Positions 17,573 through 25,577 of a stretch of 64,000 bases of DNA are shown in pieces. The number at the start of each line of letters is the position of its first letter. Position 1 is the stretch's first letter. The notes beneath the pieces were generated by a model. The model saw nothing but the letters and a program-made list of their open reading frames with translations, was not told where the DNA came from and ran no database searches. The translations under genes were made by a program, and so were the position numbers. This stretch comes from Acidobacteriota bacterium (GTDB lineage: Bacteria; Acidobacteriota; Terriglobia; Bryobacterales; Bryobacteraceae). The stretch covers positions 1-64,000 of the forward strand of contig JAPKYX010000002.1 of the NCBI GenBank assembly GCA_026394075.1, written 5' to 3'.

Positions 17573-19480
17573 CTATGATTTGGGCATCGGCATGCCCGCC
17601 GCGCCGCCGCCACCGGCGGGCTTCTGCTCCGATTTCTTTTTCTTGTCGCCCGGCTTCTCGTTGGGGTCAGCCAAAGCCACGGTCTCGCCCGGCTTGACGC
17701 CCTCGGCGATCACCATGGTGGATTCACTGCGCTTGGAGGGGCGGATGACGCGTTCGTCAAACTTGTTGCCGTTCTTGACGTAGACCACCTGCTTGCCGTC
17801 CTTCTCAAAGACCGCTTGCATCGGCACGTTGACGGCGTTCTCGATCTTCTCAATGATGATCTCGACGTCGGCCAGCAGCCCGGGCCGCAGCAGCACCTCG
17901 ACCTGAGAGTCTTCCTCCGGCGGGGGCGGCAGCTTGGCCAACTCCATATCCTTCGCGCTGAACGGACCATTGCCGCCCGCAAAAGGCATCATCATGCCAC
18001 CGGGTGCACCGCCAGGGCCGCCGCGGCCGCCACCGGCTCCACCGCCGCGTTGCGGCAGCGTAATGCCCAGTTTGGCCACTTCTTCGCGGACCTTGGCCAT
18101 GATGCCCGTGCGTTCCTCGGGCGTCAACTCCTGCATGCTCTTGCCATTCAGCGCCTTCTGCGTTGCGGCCCGGACCTTCTGTTGCTGTTCCGGCGTCAGG
18201 TTGGCACCGCCAAACATACCGCCGCCGCCGCGCTGAGCGCCACCTTCGGCACCACCCGGCGCACCCATCGTCTGGCCACCGCCCGGCATTCCGCCACCGC
18301 TCATGCCACCAGGCATCCCACCGCCCTGCATGCCACCCATGCCGCCAGGCATTCCGCCGCCCGCCATCATGGCGGCCATCATGCCGCCACCCGAGGAGGC
18401 CGTCGGAGGCTTCTTGCGATTCGCTTCCGCCGTCGCCAGCACCTTGGCGATCTGGTCCGGACGCGCCCCCAGGGCCGACAGCAACTGCTTCATGTCGACC
18501 GAAAAGATCACGTCAAACTTCTTCTGCACGTCGCCCGAGAACATGTTGGAGCTGGCCGTGCCGCTCATCGACTTGATGGTGCCGGTGAACTGCTTCTCGG
18601 CAATCGCATCCAGCTTGATGGTCACTTGCTGGCCCTCACGAAGATTGGCGCGATCCAGTTCGCCCACCTTGGCCAACACTTCCATCTCCGACAGATCCAG
18701 CACGTCCGCCACCGGCGTGCCGGGCTGCACCTGGTCGCCTTCGCGAATATCCGGCAACTGCATGCCGAACATCATCACCGACGACCGGTTCTGCTTGATC
18801 GCCACCAGTCCGGAGATCGGAGATAGCAGTTTCACCTGCGACAGGCGGGACCGTTCGCGCGCCATTTCCAGCGTCGCCTTGTTCTTCTTCTCGCGCAGCA
18901 CGGCCAGTTCGGCCTGGGACTGCTCGCGGCGGCTCTTGATGTCGCTTTCCAGTTGCGACAACCGGCGCTTTGATTCATCGAGCGTCAACTGGTTCTTCTT
19001 GGCGTCAATGGCCGAGATCAGCTCGTTCTTCTTGACTTCCAGTTCCGCGCGACGCACCGCGTAGCGGGCCCGGAGCAGTTCCACTTGATCCTGATTGTCG
19101 CGGATAGCCAAGTCAGCTTGCGCCTTCTTGATCTGCTCGTCAATCTGGTCCAGCTCCAGCTGCTTTTCTTCCAGGCGCGATTGCACCTCGGCGTCGTCAA
19201 ATTCGACCACCAGATCCTTCTCGCGGGCAAAGGCACCCAGGGCCGCCAGCTTCGTGACCTGCACGGTACCGAACAGATTGGGGGCCGTCAGCGTCACCGA
19301 ACGGACCGCCCGCAATTCACCGCGCGTAAAGCTGCGGACAATGACATCGCCCTGACGCACCTTGGCCGTAGCAATAGACAACTGGCGCTGGGCCGTCATG
19401 GCTTGCAGTGCCGTATAGCCGGCGTAGCCCGCGGCCGTCAGGGCCCCCAGCAATACGATGCGTATGATCCACTTTTTCAT
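17573..19480 (-). CDS. efflux membrane fusion protein with Gly/Met-rich insert
   Basis: 635 residues against about 380-420 for typical MacA/HlyD-type adaptors. An N-terminal TM anchor (6-26) is followed by beta-barrel/lipoyl segments, a coiled-coil hairpin (about 100-215, rich in K/E/Q/R) and the return lipoyl strand LLSPISGLVAIKQ. At about 357-505 there is a large low-complexity insert of GGGM/MPGG repeats around a short helical block (LTPEQQQKVRAATQKAL, LTPEERTGIMAKVREEV). The C-terminal barrel follows (VLLRPGLLADVEIII, VNVPMQAVFEKDGKQVVYV) with a Lys/Gly tail. The Met-rich insert could bind soft metals or simply be flexible. Links the permease to the TolC-type duct. Confidence 0.88.
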   Translation of the reverse strand: MKKWIIRIVLLGALTAAGYAGYTALQAMTAQRQLSIATAKVRQGDVIVRSFTRGELRAVRSVTLTAPNLFGTVQVTKLAALGAFAREKDLVVEFDDAEVQSRLEEKQLELDQIDEQIKKAQADLAIRDNQDQVELLRARYAVRRAELEVKKNELISAIDAKKNQLTLDESKRRLSQLESDIKSRREQSQAELAVLREKKNKATLEMARERSRLSQVKLLSPISGLVAIKQNRSSVMMFGMQLPDIREGDQVQPGTPVADVLDLSEMEVLAKVGELDRANLREGQQVTIKLDAIAEKQFTGTIKSMSGTASSNMFSGDVQKKFDVIFSVDMKQLLSALGARPDQIAKVLATAEANRKKPPTASSGGGMMAAMMAGGGMPGGMGGMQGGGMPGGMSGGGMPGGGQTMGAPGGAEGGAQRGGGGMFGGANLTPEQQQKVRAATQKALNGKSMQELTPEERTGIMAKVREEVAKLGITLPQRGGGAGGGRGGPGGAPGGMMMPFAGGNGPFSAKDMELAKLPPPPEEDSQVEVLLRPGLLADVEIIIEKIENAVNVPMQAVFEKDGKQVVYVKNGNKFDERVIRPSKRSESTMVIAEGVKPGETVALADPNEKPGDKKKKSEQKPAGGGGAAGMPMPKS

Positions 19481-19531
19481 GGGTTCGGTAGTTGAAACGC
19501 TTTCCTCAAAATGGAGCTGCCGAGGCTCCCC

Positions 19532-20842
19532 CTAGATCTTCTTGGCCCGCTTCAGGGCTTCGGCCGGGTTCTCGAGGGCGATGATCTCGCCTTCCTTCAA
19601 CCCACCGGTGACCACAATGTCGATGTCGTTCCGCTTGCCGACTTCAATCGGCCGGATGATGAACTCTGAGCCGCGCTGCACCCACACCGAGGGCTTGCCC
19701 TTGTTCATGAAGCTGGCCCGCGCTGGGATCAGCAGCGTATTGGCCTGGCTTTCCAGCAGAATCTCGCCGGTGGCGCTCATACCGGGGCGCAGGCGCGGAT
19801 CCACTTTGGCCAGCGTCGCCCGGGCCGGGAAGGTCTTCTCCGTCATGCCCATCCCACGGAAGACGACCGAAGCAATGGGGCTGATCCAATCAAGCTTGGC
19901 CTCAAACTCCTGGTCCGGAATGGCATCCACGCGGATGCGCAACGGGAAGCCCAACTGCAGCTTGCCGCGCTCCACTTCTTCCAGCTTCAGATCAATGCGC
20001 ATCTCGCGCAAATCGGGAATTTCGGCAATGGCCGCGCCCGTCCAGGCCCGGTCACCTTCCTTGAACGGCGGCGGGGACTGGCCCCAGCTGCCCTGCGTCC
20101 GGAAGTTCGGCAACACGTTCACGATGCCGTCATTGGGGGCCCGCAGCACCATCTTCGACAGATAGCCCTTGGAGCGCTCCATGTCGCGGACCACTTTGTC
20201 TTTCTGCTGCTCCAGTCGCTCCACGTCGGCTTCCTGAGAAGTCTTGTGCGAGGTGATGGTGGTCTTTACCTGACCCAGTTCACCTTCGCTGATGCCGACA
20301 TCGATGCGGCTTTTGGCACCTTCAATTTCGCTCACCACTTCGGCTTTGGACGCTTCCAGCTTGGACCGTTCCAGATTGAACTGGGCGGTCATCAGATTCA
20401 TGCCGTCCATCTCGTTGGTGATGCGATGGCTGGCCTTCGTCTGCACAATCTGGCTGTCGGCCGTGCGAACGCTGGTGTTCTTTTCGAGGTACGTCTGCTC
20501 CTGCTGAGCGGCGTCGAACTCGACAATAATCTGTCCAGCCTTTACCGGCTTGCCGGACTCAACCAGCATGGTGATGCGTGGGTCAGGCACTTGCGGCGCG
20601 GTAATGATCTGCGAATGAGTGGAGCGGATCTCGCCCCGGGTCCGGACCGCGATCACAAAATCGCCCCGGCGCACCTTGGCCACGGGAACTTCCACCGGGG
20701 TATCCACCAGGTACTTGGTATAGGCGGCATAACCGCCACCAGCGCCGGCCAACAGGATGACCGTCCAGACAATCGCGCGCTTCCGGCGGGAAGCCGCCGT
20801 CTGCCCTAATCTCTGCTTCGGCTTGATGTCTTTGGAGGACAT
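19532..20842 (-). CDS. HlyD-family membrane fusion protein
   Basis: 436 residues. Cytoplasmic N-terminus, one TM (about 23-43, AIVWTVILLAGAGGGYAAYTKYL), lipoyl half (VRRGDFVIAVRTRGEIRS, SGKPVKAGQIIVEFD), coiled coil (about 115-225), second lipoyl half (LRAPNDGIVNVLPNFR), beta-barrel (RIDLKLEEVERGKLQLG, LRPGMSATGEILLES) and membrane-proximal domain (VWVQRGSEFIIRPIEVGKRN). It lacks the low-complexity inserts of its two neighbours. It is the second of three consecutive adaptor genes, with gaps of 51 and 40 bp, all leftward. Confidence 0.9.
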   Translation of the reverse strand: MSSKDIKPKQRLGQTAASRRKRAIVWTVILLAGAGGGYAAYTKYLVDTPVEVPVAKVRRGDFVIAVRTRGEIRSTHSQIITAPQVPDPRITMLVESGKPVKAGQIIVEFDAAQQEQTYLEKNTSVRTADSQIVQTKASHRITNEMDGMNLMTAQFNLERSKLEASKAEVVSEIEGAKSRIDVGISEGELGQVKTTITSHKTSQEADVERLEQQKDKVVRDMERSKGYLSKMVLRAPNDGIVNVLPNFRTQGSWGQSPPPFKEGDRAWTGAAIAEIPDLREMRIDLKLEEVERGKLQLGFPLRIRVDAIPDQEFEAKLDWISPIASVVFRGMGMTEKTFPARATLAKVDPRLRPGMSATGEILLESQANTLLIPARASFMNKGKPSVWVQRGSEFIIRPIEVGKRNDIDIVVTGGLKEGEIIALENPAEALKRAKKI

Positions 20843-20882
20843 AGTTCTAATCGATCCTTATTCCCTGGCCCTGATTCCTGCC

Positions 20883-22703
20883 CTAACTCTTCGCCGGAGG
20901 CGCCGCCGGCCGCTCCAGCGCCACCACTTCGCCCGCCTTCAAACCAGAGCGTACCGCCGCGGTGATGTAGCTAGCCAACCCCAACTCCACTTCACGGCGC
21001 CGCCAGACCGGCTGCTCCGCCGTGCCTTCGCGGACAAAGACGAAAGGCTTGCTGTTGTCGCCTTCGTGGAAGACCGCCCCGGACGGCACGTTGACCGCTG
21101 CCGCCTCGGACTGCAGGACCACATCCGCGCTCACCGAAAGGTCGGGGATCACGCGCGGGTCGATCTGATCCAGCTTCAGCCGCACCGGAATTTCCTTGAC
21201 GTAGCTGGCGCGGAAGCCGCCCGTGCGGGTGACAGCCGCGATGGCCACCACATGGGCGGGCAATTCCAGGCCCGGGTAAGCATCAAAGCGGACCATCGCC
21301 TTGGCTCCCACGCGGAGCCGTTCGGCGTCCACCTGATTGAGGGAGGCGTTGATGATCATCGAACTGGTGTCCACAACCTGCATGAAGAACTGCCCGGGGT
21401 AGAGCTGATCGCCCGCCTGGATCTGGGCAAACTCGGAGCCACGGAAGACATTCTGCATCACGGTCAGGCCATCAATAGCGGACTTGGCCAGCATGCGGTC
21501 GGCATTTTGCTCGGCCCGCTTCAGCTCCAGTTCGGAGGCCTTCAGGTCCAGCTCCTGATTGCGGATCTGGGCCTTTTCTGAGATGTCGACAAACTTCACT
21601 TCGCTCAACAACTGCTTATACTGCGCTTCCGCTTCGTCCAGCGCCAACTTCAGCCGTTCGGCGTCGATGGTGCCGCGTACGGGCGTGGTCTTGATGTCGA
21701 GCTTGGCCTTTTCAAGCGACGCTTTGGCCGTCGCAATGGTCTGCCGGTGTGCTTCGCGGTAGACATCAAGGTCGGCCCGGAGTTTCTTGACGTTGGACTG
21801 CTGCTGCGCGACGGACGACTTGTAGTCTTCCAGCCGCTGCAACATGAACTGGCGATCAAATTCCGCCACCACCTCACCCTTCTTGACGCGCGAACCGGGC
21901 TTCACCAGATCCTGAAGCACCATCATGAATTCGCTGGATCCCCCGCCAGGGTTTCCGCCACCACCACCGCCACCACCACCCTGCAGCTGCGAACTGGTGG
22001 AACCCAGGCCGTCAGAACCGGAGGCCGAAGAACCGGACCCACTCGAACGGGCAGAACTGGAAGAAGACGCGCTGGAGGCCGGGGCCTTGGTGCTAATGCG
22101 CGAAGTGGCCGAACGCAGGGCCGAACTTGCACTGGGCGCGCTGAATCCGCCACCCGACGACGCACTGGCGCCACCACCGGCGCCACCTGCACCACCACCC
22201 GAGGCCGCGCCGCCGGAGGATGCCACAGTAGCAGCTGAACCGCCCGACGAGGAGCCCGCATCACTGCCGCCTCCGCCGCCACCACCACGGGCAGCACCAC
22301 CACCGCCGCCACCGCGAGCACCACCGCCACCCGTTCCGCCAGCCATCGACGCCTGAGCCGGACCGCCCGCATCGCGCCCGCGTCCACCGCGGTTGGCGCG
22401 CAATTGCGGGGTGACCAGAGAGACAAACTTCTCCGCGGCCGTGACACCGGTCAACCGGATCGTCTGCTCGACTCCGCCGGTCGACACCGTGGCCGTTCGC
22501 AGGGCAACCTGGGCAGGTGCGGGTGCATCAGCGCTGCGGCTGAGCATGTACCAGGCACCAACCGCCGCCACCGCCACCAGCACCGTCCCCAGGATCGCCC
22601 AGGGGAAGGGCTTTTTCGGCAGTTCTGGCGCCGGCGCCAAGACGGGCCGGGGAGACGGCCCGGGGGCCGATGGGGCCGGTAAACCGGTAGTAGGAGAGTT
22701 CAT
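20883..22703 (-). CDS. efflux membrane fusion protein with Gly/Ser-rich insert
   Basis: 606 residues. Proline-rich cytoplasmic N-terminus, TM about 34-55 (FPWAILGTVLVAVAAVGAWYML), then a barrel/lipoyl half ending at LTGVTAAEKFVSLVTPQLRA. Residues about 104-258 are a Gly/Ser/Ala-rich low-complexity insert placed inside the lipoyl domain; the lipoyl fold resumes at LVKPGSRVKKGEVVAEFD. A coiled coil follows (about 285-410), then barrel and membrane-proximal domains (VIPDLSVSADVVLQSE, VNVPSGAVFHEGDNSKPFVFV). It is the first of three adaptor genes of the efflux block and begins 82 bp after the NikQ-like gene. Confidence 0.87.
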   Translation of the reverse strand: MNSPTTGLPAPSAPGPSPRPVLAPAPELPKKPFPWAILGTVLVAVAAVGAWYMLSRSADAPAPAQVALRTATVSTGGVEQTIRLTGVTAAEKFVSLVTPQLRANRGGRGRDAGGPAQASMAGGTGGGGARGGGGGGAARGGGGGGGSDAGSSSGGSAATVASSGGAASGGGAGGAGGGASASSGGGFSAPSASSALRSATSRISTKAPASSASSSSSARSSGSGSSASGSDGLGSTSSQLQGGGGGGGGGNPGGGSSEFMMVLQDLVKPGSRVKKGEVVAEFDRQFMLQRLEDYKSSVAQQQSNVKKLRADLDVYREAHRQTIATAKASLEKAKLDIKTTPVRGTIDAERLKLALDEAEAQYKQLLSEVKFVDISEKAQIRNQELDLKASELELKRAEQNADRMLAKSAIDGLTVMQNVFRGSEFAQIQAGDQLYPGQFFMQVVDTSSMIINASLNQVDAERLRVGAKAMVRFDAYPGLELPAHVVAIAAVTRTGGFRASYVKEIPVRLKLDQIDPRVIPDLSVSADVVLQSEAAAVNVPSGAVFHEGDNSKPFVFVREGTAEQPVWRRREVELGLASYITAAVRSGLKAGEVVALERPAAPPAKS

Positions 22704-22785
22704 TGCAATTGCTCCGGGAATGAGCGCACGACAAGCGGCGTACCGCTCATTCTACTAGGTCTTGACGACAGCTTCAGCGAAAAGG

Positions 22786-23469
22786 TTAGCGCTTCGTGCG
22801 ATCAACCGTTTGCCCGGGGGGTAGCGATCCGGTGAACCCGCGCGACACCATGGCGGCGTGAACGCGCTCCGCTCGCTCCCAGCTCTTGATAAACAAAAGC
22901 CCTATCTCACTGGCCAACATAGGGATACGGGCGATGCTCAAGGGCCCTGAGCACCGGCTGGAGCGCGCCCGCACCAAGTTGCCGTACTCATCGAGCAGCA
23001 GGTCGAAGTACCGGAACATCAGGTTGGCCGTCATCACCAGCACTTGCGGCGCATGGAGCTTTTCCAAAGCCCACAGAATCTGCGGGATGCCGGAGGTCAC
23101 CACCAGGACGCCCAACAGCAGAATCGCCGTATACCCTTTGAGAACCAACGCGATGGCGGCCCGCACGGCAGCGGGCTGAACGGCAAGCCCTGAGACTGTT
23201 TCCTCCACTCCGGTCAGCAGGCGCAACGCGGCCATCAATAGGATGAATGGGCTGACGGCACTTGTTCGCGCCAGAAAGCTGGCGGCGGGAGCGTCACTCA
23301 GCCGCGCCAGCACCAGAGCACACGCCAATGCACCGGCCAGCAGCCAAGGTTCCGCCGGAGCCGCACCCAGCGCCAAGGTGGCGGCGAAGGTAAACAGCAG
23401 GCGAGCGCGCGGGTCCAGTCGGTGCAGAACCGTGTCGGCCGGGTAGTAGGAATCCAGGCGGAGGCTCAT
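22786..23469 (-). CDS. nikQ: ECF transporter T component, NikQ/CbiQ-like
   Basis: 227 residues from the ATG at 23469, whose ATGA overlaps the stop of the upstream gene; the frame is open to 23559 but the overlap and the N-terminus MSLRLDSYYPADTVLHRLDPRARL fit the CbiQ family. Four to five TMs lie in about 25-150, and the coupling motif ARSSRCSGPLSIARIPMLAS, with the second helix LLFIKSWERAERVHAAMVSRG, matches the Ala-Arg-Gly-type helices that contact the ATPase. It transmits ATP hydrolysis to the NikM subunit. No ATPase (NikO/CbiO) gene follows: the next gene is a membrane fusion protein. Confidence 0.88.
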   Translation of the reverse strand: MSLRLDSYYPADTVLHRLDPRARLLFTFAATLALGAAPAEPWLLAGALACALVLARLSDAPAASFLARTSAVSPFILLMAALRLLTGVEETVSGLAVQPAAVRAAIALVLKGYTAILLLGVLVVTSGIPQILWALEKLHAPQVLVMTANLMFRYFDLLLDEYGNLVRARSSRCSGPLSIARIPMLASEIGLLFIKSWERAERVHAAMVSRGFTGSLPPGQTVDRTKR

Positions 23470-23897
23470 CGGGGTTCGGGCTTCGGCCGCCGCTTCCAGC
23501 CGTACCAACCGCCGGTGAGCCCCAGAATCAAGGCCGCCCCGGTGAGCGCTTTCTGCCACACCGGCTGCGCCCCACCCAGCGGCAGGTTGGCACCTTCAGT
23601 CACCGGAACCTGGATTTCAACCCGATGGCCCAGTTCGTCATCCACCACCACGCGCCACGTCCCGGGCTGGTCCGGCAGAAAGGCAAACCGGCCAGTGCGA
23701 TCGGTCCGGCCATTTTGATGCTCGGTCTTGGGCCCGGCCGGCGAGAAAACCTCTGTGGGGGCGAACGGACACGGTTCAGTCCCGGCGTAGGCGGCGCGAA
23801 TGACGACCGCCGCTCCGGTGCGTTCCGCGGTCAGCACCAGGTCATGCGCTGAGGCCGTCAGCGCGACCGCAGCCAAAATCGTCAGCCGGAGCCTCAT
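23466..23897 (-). CDS. nikL: NikL-like accessory subunit (signal peptide, periplasmic domain, C-terminal TM)
   Basis: 143 residues: signal peptide (1-17, ending ASA, with the mature end starting HDLVLTAERTG), one carboxypeptidase-regulatory-like beta domain (TDRTGRFAFLPDQPGTWRVV) and a C-terminal TM (ALTGAALILGLTGGWYGW) with an RRPKP basic tail. Nickel ECF systems may carry NikL, topologically similar to NikN, in place of NikN. The position between NikM and NikQ, with 4-bp ATGA overlaps on both sides, fits that role. The new N-terminal His after cleavage might coordinate Ni2+ (inference). The symbol is assigned by context. Confidence 0.7.
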   Translation of the reverse strand: MRLRLTILAAVALTASAHDLVLTAERTGAAVVIRAAYAGTEPCPFAPTEVFSPAGPKTEHQNGRTDRTGRFAFLPDQPGTWRVVVDDELGHRVEIQVPVTEGANLPLGGAQPVWQKALTGAALILGLTGGWYGWKRRPKPEPR

Positions 23898-24475
23898 GCC
23901 GCGCTCAGCACGGCCGGTTTCACCCGGCGGACGTACGTGACAATGGCCGCCGTCAGCAACCCTTCTAGCACCGCCACCCCCGCGTAGAGGGTGGCAATAA
24001 AGTAGAAGCCGCGCCCATACCCGGCCCCCGAGAACTCCGCCGCCATCGCCAGGGCCGGAACGAAGGTCCCGGCAAAGCCCGCCAGGAATCCGCGCGCAGT
24101 CTCCGGAATCACCCGCAGTTGCCAGATGCCCGCCGCCAGCAACGCGCCGCCGCCCATGTTGATGGCATTCAGGCCCAGCGCCAACAAGCCTCCGTGTTGA
24201 AACAAAAGGGCTTGAAACAGCAGCATGGTGTAAACCACGGGAAATGCTCGCGTGCCTAGCAGTACCCCCGCCAGGCCAAACAGGCCCAGATGAACAGAAG
24301 TTCCGCCCAATGGGAAATGAATCAGCGACACCACAAATGACGTGGCCGCCAGGAGTCCCATCCGGACCACTTCTTCTGGCTCAACCCGCCGCCCCAGCAG
24401 CGCCGTCGTACCCAGGGCAACGGCGTGTCCAGCCGCGCACCAGACTACGGGAACGATTCCATCGGCAATATGCAT
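23894..24475 (-). CDS. nikM: ECF transporter S component NikM/CbiM-like (Ni2+ or Co2+ binding)
   Basis: 193 residues with about six TMs. It begins MHIADG, where the conserved N-terminal Met-His is part of the metal site in CbiM/NikM; the further conserved stretch HFPLGGTSVHLGLFGLAGVLLG is present at about 72-93. The next part is also typical (FQALLFQHGGLLALGLNAINMG). Nickel rather than cobalt is favoured by the NikK/NikL-like partners and the NikR-type operator upstream, and by the absence of a CbiN gene and of any recognisable cobalamin riboswitch. Overlaps the NikL-like gene by 4 bp. Confidence 0.9.
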   Translation of the reverse strand: MHIADGIVPVVWCAAGHAVALGTTALLGRRVEPEEVVRMGLLAATSFVVSLIHFPLGGTSVHLGLFGLAGVLLGTRAFPVVYTMLLFQALLFQHGGLLALGLNAINMGGGALLAAGIWQLRVIPETARGFLAGFAGTFVPALAMAAEFSGAGYGRGFYFIATLYAGVAVLEGLLTAAIVTYVRRVKPAVLSAA

Positions 24476-24487
24476 CGCAGCAGACCC

Positions 24488-25228
24488 CTACCAGTACAGC
24501 GCCACGGCGGAGGCGTAGGTGTGGACGTCAAACTTGGCCCCCGCCGCCGCCTTCACCTTGGTCTCAGCCACGAACAGCGCCGGACTCTTGGCACCGGCCG
24601 TGAACTTATAGGAGAACTTGCCGTCGGCCCCGGTCTTGCCCAGGTCCACTTCATCCTTCAGCGGCCAAGCCAGGCTGATGTCCACTCCGGCCAGCGGCTT
24701 ACCGCCAGCAAAGACGGTCAAGATGACGCCATCGGCCGTCTTCTCCGGCACCGCCTCAAACTCCAGGCCCACCGGCTTCTCCTTGCCCCAAACCTTGCCC
24801 GGCGTCCCCACATAAGCGATGCCGCTGCGAAACAGCTTGAACGCCTCGGTCGCGTCCGGATGCTGGTCCCGCCCGCCGGCCTTCACGCCTTTGGGCGTGC
24901 GCGACATCACGCCACGATCCTGCGTGAACACCACGCGATAGACGCCTTCGGACTTCACCGGGAAGCTGCCCTTCAGATACTTGTCGGCAACGGAAACCGC
25001 CACCGGTTGGGAGGCTCCCGCAGGGGTGACCGCCCAAACCTTCAGCCCATCCTGCGCCGCCGGCGATTCGCTCCCCAGGAAAGCATGCCCGTTACCCACC
25101 ACAATGGCCGCATCCTGGCCCACCTTCAGCGGTCCTGCCATGGGGCCCACCCAAACAAAGTGGCCGACAAGGGCGGCGGCACCGCCGAGAAACAGGGCCA
25201 GACCAGTGGCGCGGGAGAGGAAAGTCAT
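24488..25228 (-). CDS. nikK: NikK-like periplasmic DUF4198 protein
   Basis: 246 residues from the ATG at 25228, preceded by AAGGAGC at a good distance; the frame upstream to 25288 would read through the operator region and is unlikely to be coding. A short N-terminal hydrophobic segment (LSRATGLALFLGGAAALVG) is followed by HFVWVGP, the usual start of mature DUF4198 proteins, then beta-sandwich repeats (SVADKYLKGSFPVKSEGVYRVVF; GKPLAGVDISLAWPLKD; GADGKFSYKFTA) and a hydrophobic C-terminal end. NikK-type DUF4198 proteins accompany NikM(L/N)QO and are thought to bind or deliver nickel in the periplasm. First gene of the four-gene cluster. Confidence 0.8.
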   Translation of the reverse strand: MTFLSRATGLALFLGGAAALVGHFVWVGPMAGPLKVGQDAAIVVGNGHAFLGSESPAAQDGLKVWAVTPAGASQPVAVSVADKYLKGSFPVKSEGVYRVVFTQDRGVMSRTPKGVKAGGRDQHPDATEAFKLFRSGIAYVGTPGKVWGKEKPVGLEFEAVPEKTADGVILTVFAGGKPLAGVDISLAWPLKDEVDLGKTGADGKFSYKFTAGAKSPALFVAETKVKAAAGAKFDVHTYASAVALYW

Positions 25229-25253
25229 GGTGAAACGGGCTCCTTGGTTTGAG

Positions 25254-25279
25254 TTCGAGAAGGGTCGAACCTTCTTGAA
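25254..25279. other. hairpin in the leader of the nikK-like gene
   Basis: TTCGAGAAGG and CCTTCTTGAA flank a GTCGAA loop: ten-base arms with one mismatch. It sits between the operator candidate and the nikK start codon (25228). It may stabilise the leader or be part of the regulatory site; no T-run follows, so it is not a clear terminator. Confidence 0.4.
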
Positions 25280-25281
25280 CG

Positions 25282-25308
25282 GTATCACGAACTGTCAATC
25301 TGTGATAC
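25282..25308 (-). promoter_or_regulatory. NikR-type operator candidate overlapping a -35 box
   Basis: Perfect inverted repeat GTATCAC-N13-GTGATAC, 54 bp upstream of the nikK-like start. NikR binds inverted repeats of this kind: GTATGA-N16-TCATAC in enterobacteria, and GTGTTAC-N13/14-GTAACAC-like sites reported by comparative genomics in other phyla, so arm length and spacing agree. On the minus strand the spacer contains TTGACA (25298-25293), a consensus -35 box, so a bound repressor would block RNA polymerase. The -10 position (about 25275-25270) is weak. Confidence 0.65.
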
Positions 25309-25399
25309 GGAGCGCAGCGGGAATTGGATTGCTTCGCCCAAGATTTTTGCCGTGTGCCGGGGCGGCCATGAGCTACTTACCGTCGCAGAATTGAGCAAT

Positions 25400-25427
25400 C
25401 CGCATGCTGGCGCATGGCGGCTCGGAA
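25400..25427 (-). repeat. 28-bp dispersed repeat, copy 2
   Basis: Reverse complement of 9639-9666 with 27 of 28 positions equal. Here it forms one end of a composite repeat that continues to 25479. Confidence 0.8.
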
Positions 25428-25450
25428 TTGGCGTTCCGAGTTAGCAGCCA

Positions 25451-25479
25451 TTACCGAGCCGTGACCGCCAGGGAGCGGT
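25451..25479 (-). repeat. 29-bp dispersed repeat, copy 1
   Basis: Reverse complement of 51650-51678 (consensus accgctccct.gcggtc, then cggctcggtaa) with two mismatches in 29. Together with 25400-25427 it makes an 80-bp composite of two elements, the middle of which (ccgagttagc/ggcgttcc) also contains short inverted segments. The gap 25229-25577 holds these repeats and the operator but no gene. Confidence 0.75.
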
Positions 25480-25577
25480 GGACAATGTCCATTTTGCGAC
25501 GCAAAGCAGCTACTCTTCGCAGTCGCAACCCGTCGCAAACCGGAGAGCCGCGCAGACTTGCGCCATCCGGGCCGGGC

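Noticed and set aside
18240-18400. Short-period repeats that at first resemble a CRISPR or minisatellite
   Set aside because: They are in-frame codon repeats for GGGM/MPGG in an efflux adaptor; there are no unique spacers of regular length.
25229-25577. Possible cobalamin riboswitch upstream of the metal-uptake genes
   Set aside because: No B12-box-like sequence or extended secondary structure is visible; the perfect NikR-type palindrome explains regulation better.
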